Assembly (NCBI GenBank): GCA_032052615.1
Contig: DAMBWF010000020.1
Coordinates: 1 to 43,609 of the forward strand
Reading direction: 5' to 3'
DNA: 43,609 bases
Origin: Pseudomonas_T sp032052615
GTDB lineage: Bacteria > Pseudomonadota > Gammaproteobacteria > Pseudomonadales > Pseudomonadaceae
Below the pieces are notes generated by a model. It saw only the letters and a program-made list of their open reading frames with translations, had not been told where the DNA came from and did no database searches. Position numbers and translations under genes: made by a program. Shown piece after piece: positions 1-7,334 of the stretch. Each line of letters opens with the position of its first letter. Position 1 is the stretch's first letter.

Positions 1-93
1 TCGCGCAAATACGCCAGCGCCAGGGCGCTACCCGCCCACGTGCGGTAGTCCTTGGAACACAACACCGACTCGCCTGTACTTGGGCCTGTTGCT
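1..93 (-). pseudogene. Fragment resembling type IB DNA topoisomerase catalytic core (partial, probable remnant)
   Basis: Read on the minus strand, this edge segment encodes GESVLCSKDYRTWAGSALAL followed by AYLR. The KDYRTWAGS stretch resembles the KD-F/Y-RTW segment of bacterial poxvirus-type topoisomerase IB, whose arginine belongs to the active site. A full enzyme has over 200 residues before this motif. That N-terminal part would have to overlap birA here, and I see no similarity upstream of about position 93. The piece therefore looks like a 5'-truncated remnant, although its 3' part lies outside the window. The family call rests on one short motif recalled by eye, so it is tentative. Confidence 0.35.
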
Positions 94-109
94 CGGCAGC
101 TTTTATAGG
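80..109 (+). promoter_or_regulatory. Candidate promoter for birA-coaX-SPOR operon
   Basis: TTGGGC at 80-85 and TATAGG at 104-109 are separated by 18 bases, about 55 bases upstream of the birA start. The -10 has four of six consensus bases and the -35 only three, so this is a weak match and the sole candidate I can offer for the operon. Confidence 0.25.
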
Positions 110-163
110 CAAGCGGTAACCGCACCGATATGATGCTGGCTTCTCCAGATACCGAGTTTGTAA

Positions 164-1111
164 ATGTTGCCCCTGCTAAAGCTCTTGGAAGATGGCCGTT
201 TCCATTCGGGGGAGGCTCTGGGTCGCTCTCTGGGCATCAGTCGCAGTGCAGTGTGGAAACAGCTACAACGGCTCGAAGAGCTCGGCATCGTACTCCACAA
301 GGTGAGAGGGCGCGGCTATTGTCTTGCGCAGCCGTGGTCGCTGCTTGATATCGAATCGATCTCCGTCGCGGTGCCTGACTGGGAGGTCCGGGTGCTCATG
401 GACGTGGATTCGACCAACGCCGAAGCGATGAGGATTACGAACCCGGAAGGCAGGCCTGTCCTCGTATTAGCGGAGCGCCAACTTGCGGGTCGGGGGCGAC
501 GTGGACGAAAGTGGGTGAGTCCGTTTGGAGAAAATCTTTATTACAGCGTGGCGCTTCCCATAACCGGAGGGGCAAGGCAGTTGGAGGGTCTCAGCCTTGT
601 CGTCGGGTTGGCCGTTCATCATGCGTTGAGGGCCATGGGGGTGGAGGGAATGCTTAAGTGGCCCAATGACATATTGGTCCATGAAAAAAAGATCGCCGGT
701 ATCTTGCTGGAGCTCGTGGGCGATCCAGCGGACCTCTGCCGAGTGGTCATCGGTATTGGGATCAACGTCAACATGCTCGCTTCTACAGAGCAGATTGATC
801 AACCTTGGATCTCAATGAGGGAGGTGTTGGGGAAAGGGGTCGACCGCACCACGCTGACGATCACCCTGACCCACACGCTTCAGTACTTCCTGGGCCGGTT
901 GCGAGACGAGGGTTTTCCTGCCTTGCAAGGCCTTTGGGAGCAACACCATGCATGGCATGGGCGTAAGGTTATGCTGACATCGGGAACCCGGCATTACGAG
1001 GGGGTGATCGTGGGTATCGATGAGCAAGGGGCGCTTCGCTTGGAAACGAGCCAAGGCGTTATGCACTACAGCAGCGGGGAGCTGAGCTTGAGGTTGCGGG
1101 ATGATTCTTGA
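164..1111 (+). CDS. birA: BirA: biotin-protein ligase / biotin operon repressor
   Basis: Cytoplasmic enzyme that makes biotinyl-5'-AMP and transfers biotin to the acceptor lysine of the acetyl-CoA carboxylase carrier protein; in this class it can also bind DNA. The 315 aa length is normal. Residues about 1-60 form a winged helix-turn-helix (GISRSAVWKQL). The ligase domain follows, with the biotinyl-AMP loop GRGRRGRKW, the core motif LKWPNDI and the lysine-containing segment KKIAGILLE; a C-terminal SH3-like domain ends the protein. The start is preceded by only a weak GAG element. The 3' end overlaps coaX by 11 bases, which implies translational coupling. Being of the long HTH-containing type, it may also regulate biotin genes elsewhere. 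Confidence 0.95.
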   Translation: MLPLLKLLEDGRFHSGEALGRSLGISRSAVWKQLQRLEELGIVLHKVRGRGYCLAQPWSLLDIESISVAVPDWEVRVLMDVDSTNAEAMRITNPEGRPVLVLAERQLAGRGRRGRKWVSPFGENLYYSVALPITGGARQLEGLSLVVGLAVHHALRAMGVEGMLKWPNDILVHEKKIAGILLELVGDPADLCRVVIGIGINVNMLASTEQIDQPWISMREVLGKGVDRTTLTITLTHTLQYFLGRLRDEGFPALQGLWEQHHAWHGRKVMLTSGTRHYEGVIVGIDEQGALRLETSQGVMHYSSGELSLRLRDDS

Positions 1112-1850
1112 GCTCGATTGCGGTAACACCCTTATCAAATGGCGTGTGATCGAGGATGACGCGAGGCGAGTTCACGATTCTGGCGTCGTTCACTCCGATG
1201 ATGAATTGATGGAGCGGCTGTCCGCTATTCCCCTTTTACCTCTCCGCTACTGTCGCCTGGTCAGTGTGCGTTCGGATGAGGAAACCGAGCGCCTAGTGGC
1301 TCGCCTCCAGTCTGGCTTTGCGGTCTCTCCGCTTATTGCCCGCCCCGCTGAGCGGCAAGGAGGGGTCACCAATGGCTATAGCGAGCATGAGCGTCTAGGG
1401 CTGGATCGGTGGATGGCTATCCTGGGTGGGTATCGATTGGCGGGGGGCGCCTGTCTCGTCCTGGATTTGGGCACGGCAGTCACATCGGATCTCGTGGATA
1501 AAGAGGGTCGCCATCTGGGGGGGTTCATATGTCCCGGTGTTTCCATGATGCGTAACCAGTTGCGTACCCATACCCGGCGTATCCGGTATGACGACTCAGC
1601 GGCCGAACGGGCGCTTCAGGTCCTGACGCCGGGGCGAACGACAGTCGAGGCCGTCGAGCGAGGATGTCTGTTGATGCTACAGGGGTTCGTGATGACTCAG
1701 GTGGATCTGGCTCGGGATACCCTGGGCGATTTCTTTACGGTCTTTTTGACGGGGGGGGATGCAATGCTGGTCAAGGATATCTTGCCCGAAGCAAGGGTCT
1801 CGCCCGATCTGGTGTTCGTTGGGCTGGCGATTGCCTGTCCATTATCCTGA
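1101..1850 (+). CDS. coaX: CoaX: type III pantothenate kinase
   Basis: Catalyses ATP-dependent phosphorylation of pantothenate, the first step of coenzyme A synthesis. Type III kinases belong to the ASKHA fold. The N-terminal ELDCGNTLIKW is the phosphate-binding loop with its conserved Asp, the middle GLDRWMA carries a conserved Asp, and LDLGTAVTSDLVD is the second nucleotide-binding motif. At 249 aa it has the usual length. It starts inside the end of birA and is followed after 8 bases by the SPOR gene, so the three are one transcription unit. The birA-coaX pairing is typical of Pseudomonas. Type III enzymes generally use monovalent cations and resist CoA feedback; that is family knowledge. 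Confidence 0.95.
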   Translation: MILELDCGNTLIKWRVIEDDARRVHDSGVVHSDDELMERLSAIPLLPLRYCRLVSVRSDEETERLVARLQSGFAVSPLIARPAERQGGVTNGYSEHERLGLDRWMAILGGYRLAGGACLVLDLGTAVTSDLVDKEGRHLGGFICPGVSMMRNQLRTHTRRIRYDDSAAERALQVLTPGRTTVEAVERGCLLMLQGFVMTQVDLARDTLGDFFTVFLTGGDAMLVKDILPEARVSPDLVFVGLAIACPLS

Positions 1851-1858
1851 GGTTCCCC

Positions 1859-2539
1859 ATGCGCTGGTCATTTTTACTTTTATTGGTTCTGAATCTTTTC
1901 TATTACGTCTGGCATCAGCAGCAAGCACCCTTGCGAGCCAAGGGAATTGAGCCTGTTTCCGTCTATAAGGACGCTCAGCAGAATATTCATCTGCTTAGCG
2001 AGTCGGGAGCTCCTCGCAGAGAAACCACATCGGCGGCTACGGGGAAATCCGACGTTTGCCTATTCTTGGGAGGGTTCGAGCGAGAGGAGGAGGCGCGAGA
2101 GGTCGAGCAGCGTCTGTTGAGCCTGGATATCCAGTCTCATATTCAGCCGATAGACGCTGCCGCCGGAGTGGATTATTGGGTCTACCTCGCCCCGTTGGCT
2201 TCGCGGCAAGCCTCGTTACGCCAATTGAAGGAGCTCCAAGCGCGCAAGATCGATAGCTACATCATCACCCAGGGCGATCTTTCGAACGGCATTTCCCTGG
2301 GCATCTTCCCTCGGAGCGATTCGGCGGAGAGCGTCATACAGCGTTTGAGAGAGGCCGGCTATGAGCCCTTGATGCGGGAGCTGCCTCGCGCGCACCGGAG
2401 TTTCTGGATTCGTATCGCGCCTGAAAGTCGTCGCCTCGCTGACGATCAGTTGCTGGGCCAGCTGTCCGCCAGCTTCCAGGGGCTTCAGCATCAATTAATG
2501 CCATGCGAAAGCGTTGCATCGTCTCGAAGAATTGAATAG
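1859..2539 (+). CDS. SPOR-domain membrane-anchored protein
   Basis: The start chosen is ATG at 1859, because residues 1-18 then form a clean hydrophobic signal-anchor (RWSFLLLLVLNLFYYVW); a longer in-frame reading would run back into coaX. The mature 226 aa protein has SPOR-like sequence from about residue 62 to 185: CLFLGGFEREEEAREVEQRL, then a second beta-alpha-beta pattern near ISLGIFPRSDSAESVIQRL. SPOR domains bind denuded peptidoglycan at division sites, so a periplasmic cell-wall role is likely, but no specific function is known to me. A conserved neighbour of birA-coaX in Pseudomonas. Confidence 0.8.
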   Translation: MRWSFLLLLVLNLFYYVWHQQQAPLRAKGIEPVSVYKDAQQNIHLLSESGAPRRETTSAATGKSDVCLFLGGFEREEEAREVEQRLLSLDIQSHIQPIDAAAGVDYWVYLAPLASRQASLRQLKELQARKIDSYIITQGDLSNGISLGIFPRSDSAESVIQRLREAGYEPLMRELPRAHRSFWIRIAPESRRLADDQLLGQLSASFQGLQHQLMPCESVASSRRIE

Positions 2540-2610
2540 AATGGCGCCCGCTTCGCAGTGCGAGAGTTTTAGGTTGCTGCCGCGAAGCTGCTGTCGAATT
2601 AGCTAACCTC

Positions 2611-2660
2611 AAGATTTTAATGAGAAAAAGCTTGACAGTAGGGTGGCAGAAATTGAAAAT
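2611..2660 (+). promoter_or_regulatory. Strong stringent-type promoter with UP-like element for tRNA-tufB operon
   Basis: Consensus TTGACA at 2632-2637, a 17-base spacer, and GAAAAT at 2655-2660. An A/T-rich tract at 2611-2630 just upstream looks like an UP element. The bases after the -10 (GCCGCC) form the GC-rich discriminator typical of promoters repressed by ppGpp. The first tRNA starts 13 bases after the -10. The preceding stretch (2540-2610) holds only a weak hairpin near 2550-2566 followed by TTTTA, possibly the end of the birA operon. Confidence 0.75.
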
Positions 2661-2672
2661 GCCGCCTCCTTT

Positions 2673-2757
2673 GGAGGGATTCCCGAGTGGCCAAAGGGAT
2701 CAGACTGTAAATCTGACGTCATAGACTTCGAAGGTTCGAATCCTTCTCCCTCCACCA
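2673..2757 (+). tRNA. tRNA-Tyr (GTA)
   Basis: 85-nt class II tRNA. Acceptor GGAGGGA pairs with TCCCTCC, followed by discriminator A and encoded CCA (2755-2757). The anticodon GTA is at 2707-2709 inside loop CTGTAAA, closed by CAGA/TCTG. A long variable arm precedes the T loop GGTTCGAATCC. First gene of the tRNA-tufB operon. Confidence 0.97.
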
Positions 2758-2781
2758 GTTAAAGCGTGAGCTGCGGGCTCC

Positions 2782-2855
<74 letters not shown>

Positions 2856-2879
2856 AGTCTGTTGCTTATGAAGTAGTTT

Positions 2880-2955
2880 GCTCATGTAGCTCAGTTGGTA
2901 GAGCACACCCTTGGTAAGGGTGAGGTCAGCGGTTCAAATCCGCTCATGAGCTCCA
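2880..2955 (+). tRNA. tRNA-Thr (GGT)
   Basis: 76-nt tRNA. Acceptor GCTCATG pairs with CATGAGC, discriminator T, encoded CCA at 2953-2955. Anticodon loop TTGGTAA between CACCC and GGGTG gives GGT. Last tRNA before tufB, from which it is separated by a strong hairpin. Confidence 0.97.
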
Positions 2956-2962
2956 TTACGCG

Positions 2963-2996
2963 CAAAGGCAGATATGAAAATATCTGCCTTTGTTTT
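2963..2996 (+). terminator. 13-bp GAAA-capped hairpin with T-tract between tRNA-Thr and tufB
   Basis: Perfect inverted repeat 2963-2975 / 2980-2992 with a GAAA tetraloop, then TTTT at 2993-2996. It has the form of an intrinsic terminator but lies inside the tRNA-tufB unit, and I see no second promoter before tufB. It could be a partial terminator that tunes tufB, or a protective or processing hairpin. Confidence 0.65.
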
Positions 2997-3041
2997 AATG
3001 GTGACGTGACTCGCTCAATTCCATGATGGGGGACGGTCTCG

Positions 3042-4235
3042 ATGGCAAAAGAAAAGTTCGAACGTAACAAACCGCACGTCAACGTCGGCACCATCGGTCA
3101 CGTTGACCATGGCAAGACCACTCTGACCGCTGCGCTGACCAAGGTCTGCTCCGAGACCTGGGGTGGCTCCGCTCGCGCTTTCGACCAGATCGACAACGCG
3201 CCGGAAGAGAAGGCTCGCGGTATCACCATCAACACCTCTCACGTTGAGTACGACTCGCCCGTTCGCCACTACGCGCACGTGGATTGCCCGGGTCACGCCG
3301 ACTATGTGAAGAACATGATCACCGGTGCCGCCCAGATGGACGGCGCGATCCTGGTCTGTTCGGCTGCCGACGGCCCCATGCCGCAAACTCGCGAGCACAT
3401 CCTGCTCTCCCGTCAGGTAGGCGTTCCCTACATCGTCGTGTTCCTGAACAAGGCCGACATGGTCGACGACGCCGAGCTGCTGGAACTGGTCGAGATGGAA
3501 GTTCGCGATCTGCTGAACACCTACGACTTCCCGGGCGACGATACCCCGATCGTCATCGGCTCCGCGCTGATGGCCCTGAACGGCCAGGACGACAACGAGA
3601 TGGGTGTTACCGCCGTGCGCAAGCTGGTGGAAACCCTGGACTCCTACATTCCGGAGCCCGAGCGTGCCATCGACAAGCCGTTCCTGATGCCGATCGAAGA
3701 CGTGTTCTCGATCTCCGGCCGTGGCACCGTGGTGACCGGTCGTGTCGAGCGTGGTGTCGTCAAAGTCCAGGAAGAAGTGGAAATCGTCGGTATCAAGGCG
3801 ACCACCAAGACCACCTGCACCGGCGTCGAAATGTTCCGCAAGCTGCTCGACGAAGGTCGCGCGGGCGAGAACGTCGGCGTGCTGCTGCGCGGCACCAAGC
3901 GTGAAGAAGTGGAGCGCGGTCAGGTCCTGGCCAAGCCGGGCACCATCAAGCCCCACACCAAGTTCGAGTGCGAAGTGTACGTACTGAGCAAGGAAGAAGG
4001 CGGTCGCCACACGCCGTTCTTCAAGGGCTATCGCCCGCAGTTCTACTTCCGGACCACCGACGTGACCGGTAACTGCGAGCTGCCCGAAGGCGTGGAAATG
4101 GTCATGCCGGGCGACAACATCAAGATGATCGTCACCCTGATCGCTCCGATCGCCATGGAAGACGGCCTGCGCTTCGCCATCCGCGAAGGTGGTCGTACCG
4201 TCGGCGCTGGCGTGGTTGCCAAGATCATCGAATAA
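3042..4235 (+). CDS. tufB: EF-Tu, translation elongation factor (tufB position)
   Basis: GTPase that delivers aminoacyl-tRNA to the ribosomal A site. 397 aa. G-domain motifs are GHVDHGKTT (G1), DCPGHADY (G3) and NKAD (G4); domain 2 begins near the GRGTVVTGRVERG segment and domain 3 contains HTPFFKGYRPQFYFR. It starts with ATG behind GGGGGA. This copy lies downstream of three tRNA genes, as in the tRNA-tufB operon of enteric bacteria. From codon 4 to the stop it is identical at base level to the copy at 19515; only three bases in the first three codons differ, and the proteins are the same. Confidence 0.98.
   Translation: MAKEKFERNKPHVNVGTIGHVDHGKTTLTAALTKVCSETWGGSARAFDQIDNAPEEKARGITINTSHVEYDSPVRHYAHVDCPGHADYVKNMITGAAQMDGAILVCSAADGPMPQTREHILLSRQVGVPYIVVFLNKADMVDDAELLELVEMEVRDLLNTYDFPGDDTPIVIGSALMALNGQDDNEMGVTAVRKLVETLDSYIPEPERAIDKPFLMPIEDVFSISGRGTVVTGRVERGVVKVQEEVEIVGIKATTKTTCTGVEMFRKLLDEGRAGENVGVLLRGTKREEVERGQVLAKPGTIKPHTKFECEVYVLSKEEGGRHTPFFKGYRPQFYFRTTDVTGNCELPEGVEMVMPGDNIKMIVTLIAPIAMEDGLRFAIREGGRTVGAGVVAKIIE
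3051..4235 (+). repeat. Long direct repeat, tuf copy 1
   Basis: Line-by-line comparison shows 1185 bases identical to 19524-20708. Identity ends abruptly upstream, in codon 3. Downstream a further 10 bases (TCGATTGATC) match after a 2-base offset. This is the footprint of recent gene conversion between the two tuf genes. Confidence 0.9.
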
Positions 4236-4239
4236 TCGA

Positions 4240-4268
4240 TTGATCTTGATTTGTCAGGTCGGCATAAT
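4240..4268 (+). promoter_or_regulatory. Candidate promoter for tRNA-Trp-secE-nusG
   Basis: TTGATC at 4240-4245, a 17-base spacer, then CATAAT at 4263-4268 (five of six -10 bases). Transcription would begin near 4275, about 15 bases before tRNA-Trp. The -10 box lies partly in the loop of the preceding tufB terminator hairpin. Confidence 0.55.
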
Positions 4269-4283
4269 GGTCGGCCTGATTTT
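4254..4283 (+). terminator. Terminator of tufB
   Basis: Inverted repeat 4254-4263 / 4270-4279 (10 pairs including two G-T wobbles) with six-base loop ATAATG, followed by TTTT. It lies 18 bases after the tufB stop. It shares DNA with the next promoter. Confidence 0.55.
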
Positions 4284-4289
4284 AGTTAC

Positions 4290-4365
<76 letters not shown>

Positions 4366-4413
4366 GATTTCAAATTGATGAAGTCTGGCTTATCTCCAAC
4401 AGGATCCATGCTG

Positions 4414-4782
4414 ATGAATGCCAAGGCTGAAGCCAAACATGGCCGCTTCGATGCTCTGAAATGGCTTGTTGTGGCTGTTCTTGTTGTGGTCGGTGTGGTC
4501 GGCAATCAGTATTTCTCCGCTCAGCCGATTTTCTATCGTGTTCTCGGCCTCCTCGCCCTGGCGGTCATCGCTGGTTTTGTGGTGCTGCAAACTGCGAAAG
4601 GGCAGGCTTTCTTTTTGCTTGCCAAGGAAGCGCGCGGGGAGATTCGCAAGGTCGTTTGGCCGACCCGTCAGGAGACCACCCAGACCACGTTGATTGTTGT
4701 GGCTGTGGTTCTGGTTATGTCGCTGCTGTTGTGGGGGCTCGACTCCCTGCTCGGCTTGATTGTTTCGATGATTGTTGGTTAG
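4414..4782 (+). CDS. secE: SecE: preprotein translocase subunit
   Basis: Inner-membrane subunit that clamps SecY in the SecYEG channel. ATG at 4414 gives MNAKAEAK and 122 aa, the Pseudomonas length, with AGGA at 4401-4404. Longer in-frame readings run back into tRNA-Trp and are rejected. Three hydrophobic segments are visible: WLVVAVLVVVGVVGN, VLGLLALAVIAGFVVL and TLIVVAVVLVMSLLLW, as in the three-helix gammaproteobacterial form. The conserved amphipathic region EARGEIRKVVWPTRQETTQT precedes the last helix. Followed after 10 bases by nusG. Confidence 0.96.
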   Translation: MNAKAEAKHGRFDALKWLVVAVLVVVGVVGNQYFSAQPIFYRVLGLLALAVIAGFVVLQTAKGQAFFLLAKEARGEIRKVVWPTRQETTQTTLIVVAVVLVMSLLLWGLDSLLGLIVSMIVG

Positions 4783-4792
4783 TAGGTGCGCC

Positions 4793-5326
4793 GTGGCTAA
4801 GCGTTGGTACGTTGTGCATGCTTACTCAGGTTATGAGAAGCACGTCATGCGCTCGTTGATCGAGCGTGTCAAGCTGGCCGGCATGGAAGACGAGTTCGGC
4901 GAGATACTCGTGCCCACCGAAGAAGTGGTGGAGATGCGTAACGGTCAGAAGCGGAAGAGCGAGCGTAAATTCTTTCCTGGTTATGTTCTGGTTCAGATGG
5001 AAATGAACGAGGGGACTTGGCACTTGGTCAAGGATACCCCTCGTGTAATGGGCTTCATCGGTGGCACGGCTGATAAGCCGGCGCCCATCACCGATAAGGA
5101 AGCGGATGCGATCCTGCGACGTGTCGCTGACAGCGGCGACAAGCCCAAGCCCAAGACACTGTTCGAACCCGGCGAGACCGTCAGGGTTATCGATGGTCCC
5201 TTCGCGGACTTCAATGGTGTCGTCGAAGAAGTCAACTATGAGAAGAGCCGGATTCAAGTCGCCGTGCTCATTTTCGGTCGCTCCACGCCCGTGGAGCTGG
5301 AGTTCAGTCAGGTCGAGAAAGCCTGA
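4793..5326 (+). CDS. nusG: NusG: transcription elongation/termination factor
   Basis: Binds RNA polymerase to suppress pausing, assists Rho termination and couples transcription to ribosomes through S10. The start is GTG at 4793 (AGGTG upstream), giving MAKRWYVVHAYSG and 177 aa, the expected length; an upstream in-frame ATG would overlap secE. NGN domain about residues 1-115 (KRKSERKFFPGYVLVQM), KOW domain about 125-177 (EPGETVRVIDGPFADFNGVV). Ends 16 bases before an intrinsic terminator. Confidence 0.97.
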   Translation: MAKRWYVVHAYSGYEKHVMRSLIERVKLAGMEDEFGEILVPTEEVVEMRNGQKRKSERKFFPGYVLVQMEMNEGTWHLVKDTPRVMGFIGGTADKPAPITDKEADAILRRVADSGDKPKPKTLFEPGETVRVIDGPFADFNGVVEEVNYEKSRIQVAVLIFGRSTPVELEFSQVEKA

Positions 5327-5342
5327 CTGGGCGTGCATCCCT

Positions 5343-5371
5343 GCCCCGCAGCCTCTGGTTGCGGGGCTTTT
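5343..5371 (+). terminator. Intrinsic terminator after nusG
   Basis: GCCCCGCA at 5343-5350 pairs with TGCGGGGC at 5360-5367, followed by TTTT. It separates secE-nusG from the rplK operon. Confidence 0.85.
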
Positions 5372-5387
5372 GCGTCATTGGGATAAA
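5359..5387 (+). promoter_or_regulatory. Weak candidate promoter for rplK operon
   Basis: TTGCGG at 5359-5364 and GATAAA at 5382-5387 with a 17-base spacer. Matches are three and four of six. A promoter is expected in this 68-base gap because a terminator precedes it, but the boxes are poor. The leader after it (about 5394-5439) is where L1 would bind its own mRNA in related bacteria. Confidence 0.25.
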
Positions 5388-5439
5388 GCGAAGATACCGG
5401 GGAGCCGTCAGGCGTCCGCACCCGTAATTGGAGTAGCAA

Positions 5440-5871
5440 ATGGCTAAGAAGATTCAGGCTTACATCAAGCTGCAAGTGAAGGCCGCCCAGGCCAACCCGT
5501 CGCCGCCGGTCGGCCCCGCGCTGGGTCAGCACGGCGTGAACATCATGGAGTTCTGCAAGGCGTTCAATGCCCGTACCCAGGGCATGGAACCGGGCCTGCC
5601 GACTCCGGTGATCATCACCGTTTACAGCGACCGTAGCTTCACGTTCGATATCAAGAGCACCCCGGCTTCCGTACTGCTTAAGAAAGCGGCCGGCATCACC
5701 AGCGGCTCCGCGCGTCCTAATAGCCAGAAAGTCGGCACCGTGACTCGCGCTCAACTGGAAGAGATCGCCAAGACCAAGAATGCCGATCTGACCGCTGCTG
5801 ACCTCGATGCGGCCGTGCGTACCATCGCCGGCTCTGCTCGCAGCATGGGCCTGAACGTGGAGGGTGTGTAA
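5440..5871 (+). CDS. rplK: 50S ribosomal protein L11
   Basis: Binds the GTPase-associated centre of 23S rRNA, and is needed for EF-G turnover and RelA activation. 143 aa, full length. N-terminal domain with the proline-rich NPSPPVGPALGQHG loop (thiopeptide-contact region), C-terminal rRNA-binding domain with KKAAGITSGS and the closing RTIAGSARSMGL. SD GGAG eight bases before ATG. The stop is followed immediately by the rplA start. Confidence 0.98.
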   Translation: MAKKIQAYIKLQVKAAQANPSPPVGPALGQHGVNIMEFCKAFNARTQGMEPGLPTPVIITVYSDRSFTFDIKSTPASVLLKKAAGITSGSARPNSQKVGTVTRAQLEEIAKTKNADLTAADLDAAVRTIAGSARSMGLNVEGV

Positions 5872-6567
5872 ATGGCTAAGTTGACCAAGCGCCAGAAAGC
5901 GATTGCCGAGAAAGTCGAAGCGGGCAAGCAATACGGCTTCGAAGACGCCGCCAAACTGCTGGCCGAACTGTCGACCATCAAGTTCAAGGAGTCCGTAGAC
6001 ATCGCCATCAACCTGGGCGTCGATCCGCGTAAATCCGACCAGGTCGTTCGGGGTGCCACCGTACTCCCCAACGGGACCGGCAAATCCGTCCGCGTCGCCG
6101 TGTTCACCCAGGGGCCGGCCGCCGAGGCCGCTCTGGCCGCTGGCGCCGATCGCGTTGGGATGGATGAGCTGGCTGCCGAAATGAAGGGCGGCGACCTGAA
6201 CTACGACGTGGTCATTGCCTCTCCGGATGCCATGCGCGTCGTCGGTCAGTTGGGTCAAATCCTCGGCCCGCGCGGCCTGATGCCGAACCCGAAGGTCGGC
6301 ACCGTGACGCCCGATGTCGCCACCGCCGTGAAGAATGCCAAGGCCGGTCAGGTGCGTTTCCGTACCGACAAGAACGGCATCATCCACGCCTCCGTCGGCA
6401 AGATCGATTTCGAGCCGGTCAAGCTGAAGCAGAACGTCGAAGCACTGCTGGCCGACCTCAAGCGTCTGAAGCCCTCCACCTCCAAGGGCATCTACGTCCA
6501 GCGCGTGACCCTGAGCAGCACCATGGGTCCGGGCCTGCAGATCGATCAGGCTTCCCTGGAAGCGTAA
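5872..6567 (+). CDS. rplA: 50S ribosomal protein L1
   Basis: Forms the mobile L1 stalk that helps release E-site tRNA; in enterics it represses rplK-rplA translation. 231 aa, normal. The family signature around GQLGQILGPRGLMPNPKVGT is present, and FRTDKNGIIHASVGKIDF lies in the C-terminal part. ATG directly abuts the rplK stop, with GAGGGTG inside the rplK end as ribosome-binding site, so the two are coupled. Confidence 0.98.
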   Translation: MAKLTKRQKAIAEKVEAGKQYGFEDAAKLLAELSTIKFKESVDIAINLGVDPRKSDQVVRGATVLPNGTGKSVRVAVFTQGPAAEAALAAGADRVGMDELAAEMKGGDLNYDVVIASPDAMRVVGQLGQILGPRGLMPNPKVGTVTPDVATAVKNAKAGQVRFRTDKNGIIHASVGKIDFEPVKLKQNVEALLADLKRLKPSTSKGIYVQRVTLSSTMGPGLQIDQASLEA

Positions 6568-6576
6568 GGAACATGT

Positions 6577-6750
6577 GGTCGACGGTTCGTCGTCGACCGC
6601 CATTATTGGGGTCCCTGCCTGGCGGGGGCTGTCCAAGACCGTAGGTGGCGAAAGCCTTAAACCAACGGCCTACGCAGATGGTGCTCCCGATTCGTACCGA
6701 ATCAGACACCAAAGCCGCCCGGCTCCGGTTGGGCGAAACGGTAACATCCA
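6577..6750 (+). promoter_or_regulatory. L10-type ribosomal protein leader between rplA and rplJ
   Basis: The 194-base gap before rplJ begins with an 8-bp hairpin (6577-6584 / 6591-6598). A segment then contains GTAGGTGGCGAAAGCC and CCTACGCAGATGGTGCTCCC, which I recognise as the core of the gammaproteobacterial L10 leader: GTAGG near 6640 can pair with CCTAC near 6669. In this family the L10-(L12)4 complex binds the leader and represses rplJ-rplL translation. A covariance search would settle it. Confidence 0.7.
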
Positions 6751-6761
6751 GGAGTAAACCC

Positions 6762-7262
6762 GTGGCAATCAAACTCGAAGACAAGAAGGCCATCGTCGCT
6801 GAAGTCAACGAGGCTGCCCAGGCTGCCCTGTCCGCTGTCGTGGCCGATGCCCGTGGCGTGACTGTCGGCGCCATGACCGGACTCCGTAAAGAGGCCCGCG
6901 AAGCCGGTGTGTACGTGAAAGTCGTGCGTAACACCTTGCTGCGCCGCGCCGTCGAAGGCACTCAATTCGATGTGCTCGGCGACGCGTTCAAAGGCCCGAC
7001 CCTGATCGCCTTCTCCAACGAACATCCGGGCGCTGCCGCTCGGATCTTCAAGGAGTTCGCCAAGGGTCAGGACAAGTTCGAGATCAAGGCCGCCGCCTTC
7101 GAAGGCAAGCTGATCGCAGCCAACCAAATCGACGTACTGGCTACCCTGCCGACTTACGACGAAGCGGTCGCTCAGCTGATGAGCGTGATCCAAGGCGCCA
7201 CCAGCAAGCTGGCCCGCACCCTGGCCGCCATTCGTGACCAGAAAGAAGCCGCGGCCGCCTGA
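6762..7262 (+). CDS. rplJ: 50S ribosomal protein L10
   Basis: Base of the L7/L12 stalk and autogenous repressor of rplJ-rplL. GTG start at 6762 with AGGAG ten bases upstream gives MAIKLEDKKAIV and 166 aa, the Pseudomonas length; an in-frame ATG upstream lies in the leader and is rejected. N-terminal rRNA-binding domain (VRNTLLRRAVEGT), C-terminal helix (GATSKLARTLAAIRDQKE) that carries the L12 dimers. Followed after 72 bases by rplL. Confidence 0.97.
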   Translation: MAIKLEDKKAIVAEVNEAAQAALSAVVADARGVTVGAMTGLRKEAREAGVYVKVVRNTLLRRAVEGTQFDVLGDAFKGPTLIAFSNEHPGAAARIFKEFAKGQDKFEIKAAAFEGKLIAANQIDVLATLPTYDEAVAQLMSVIQGATSKLARTLAAIRDQKEAAAA

Positions 7263-7334
7263 GGCGCCCGGTCGAATCTGCTCAACCCCATTCAGGCGGC
7301 TTAGGGTCGCCAATCGATACAGGAAACTAGAGTC

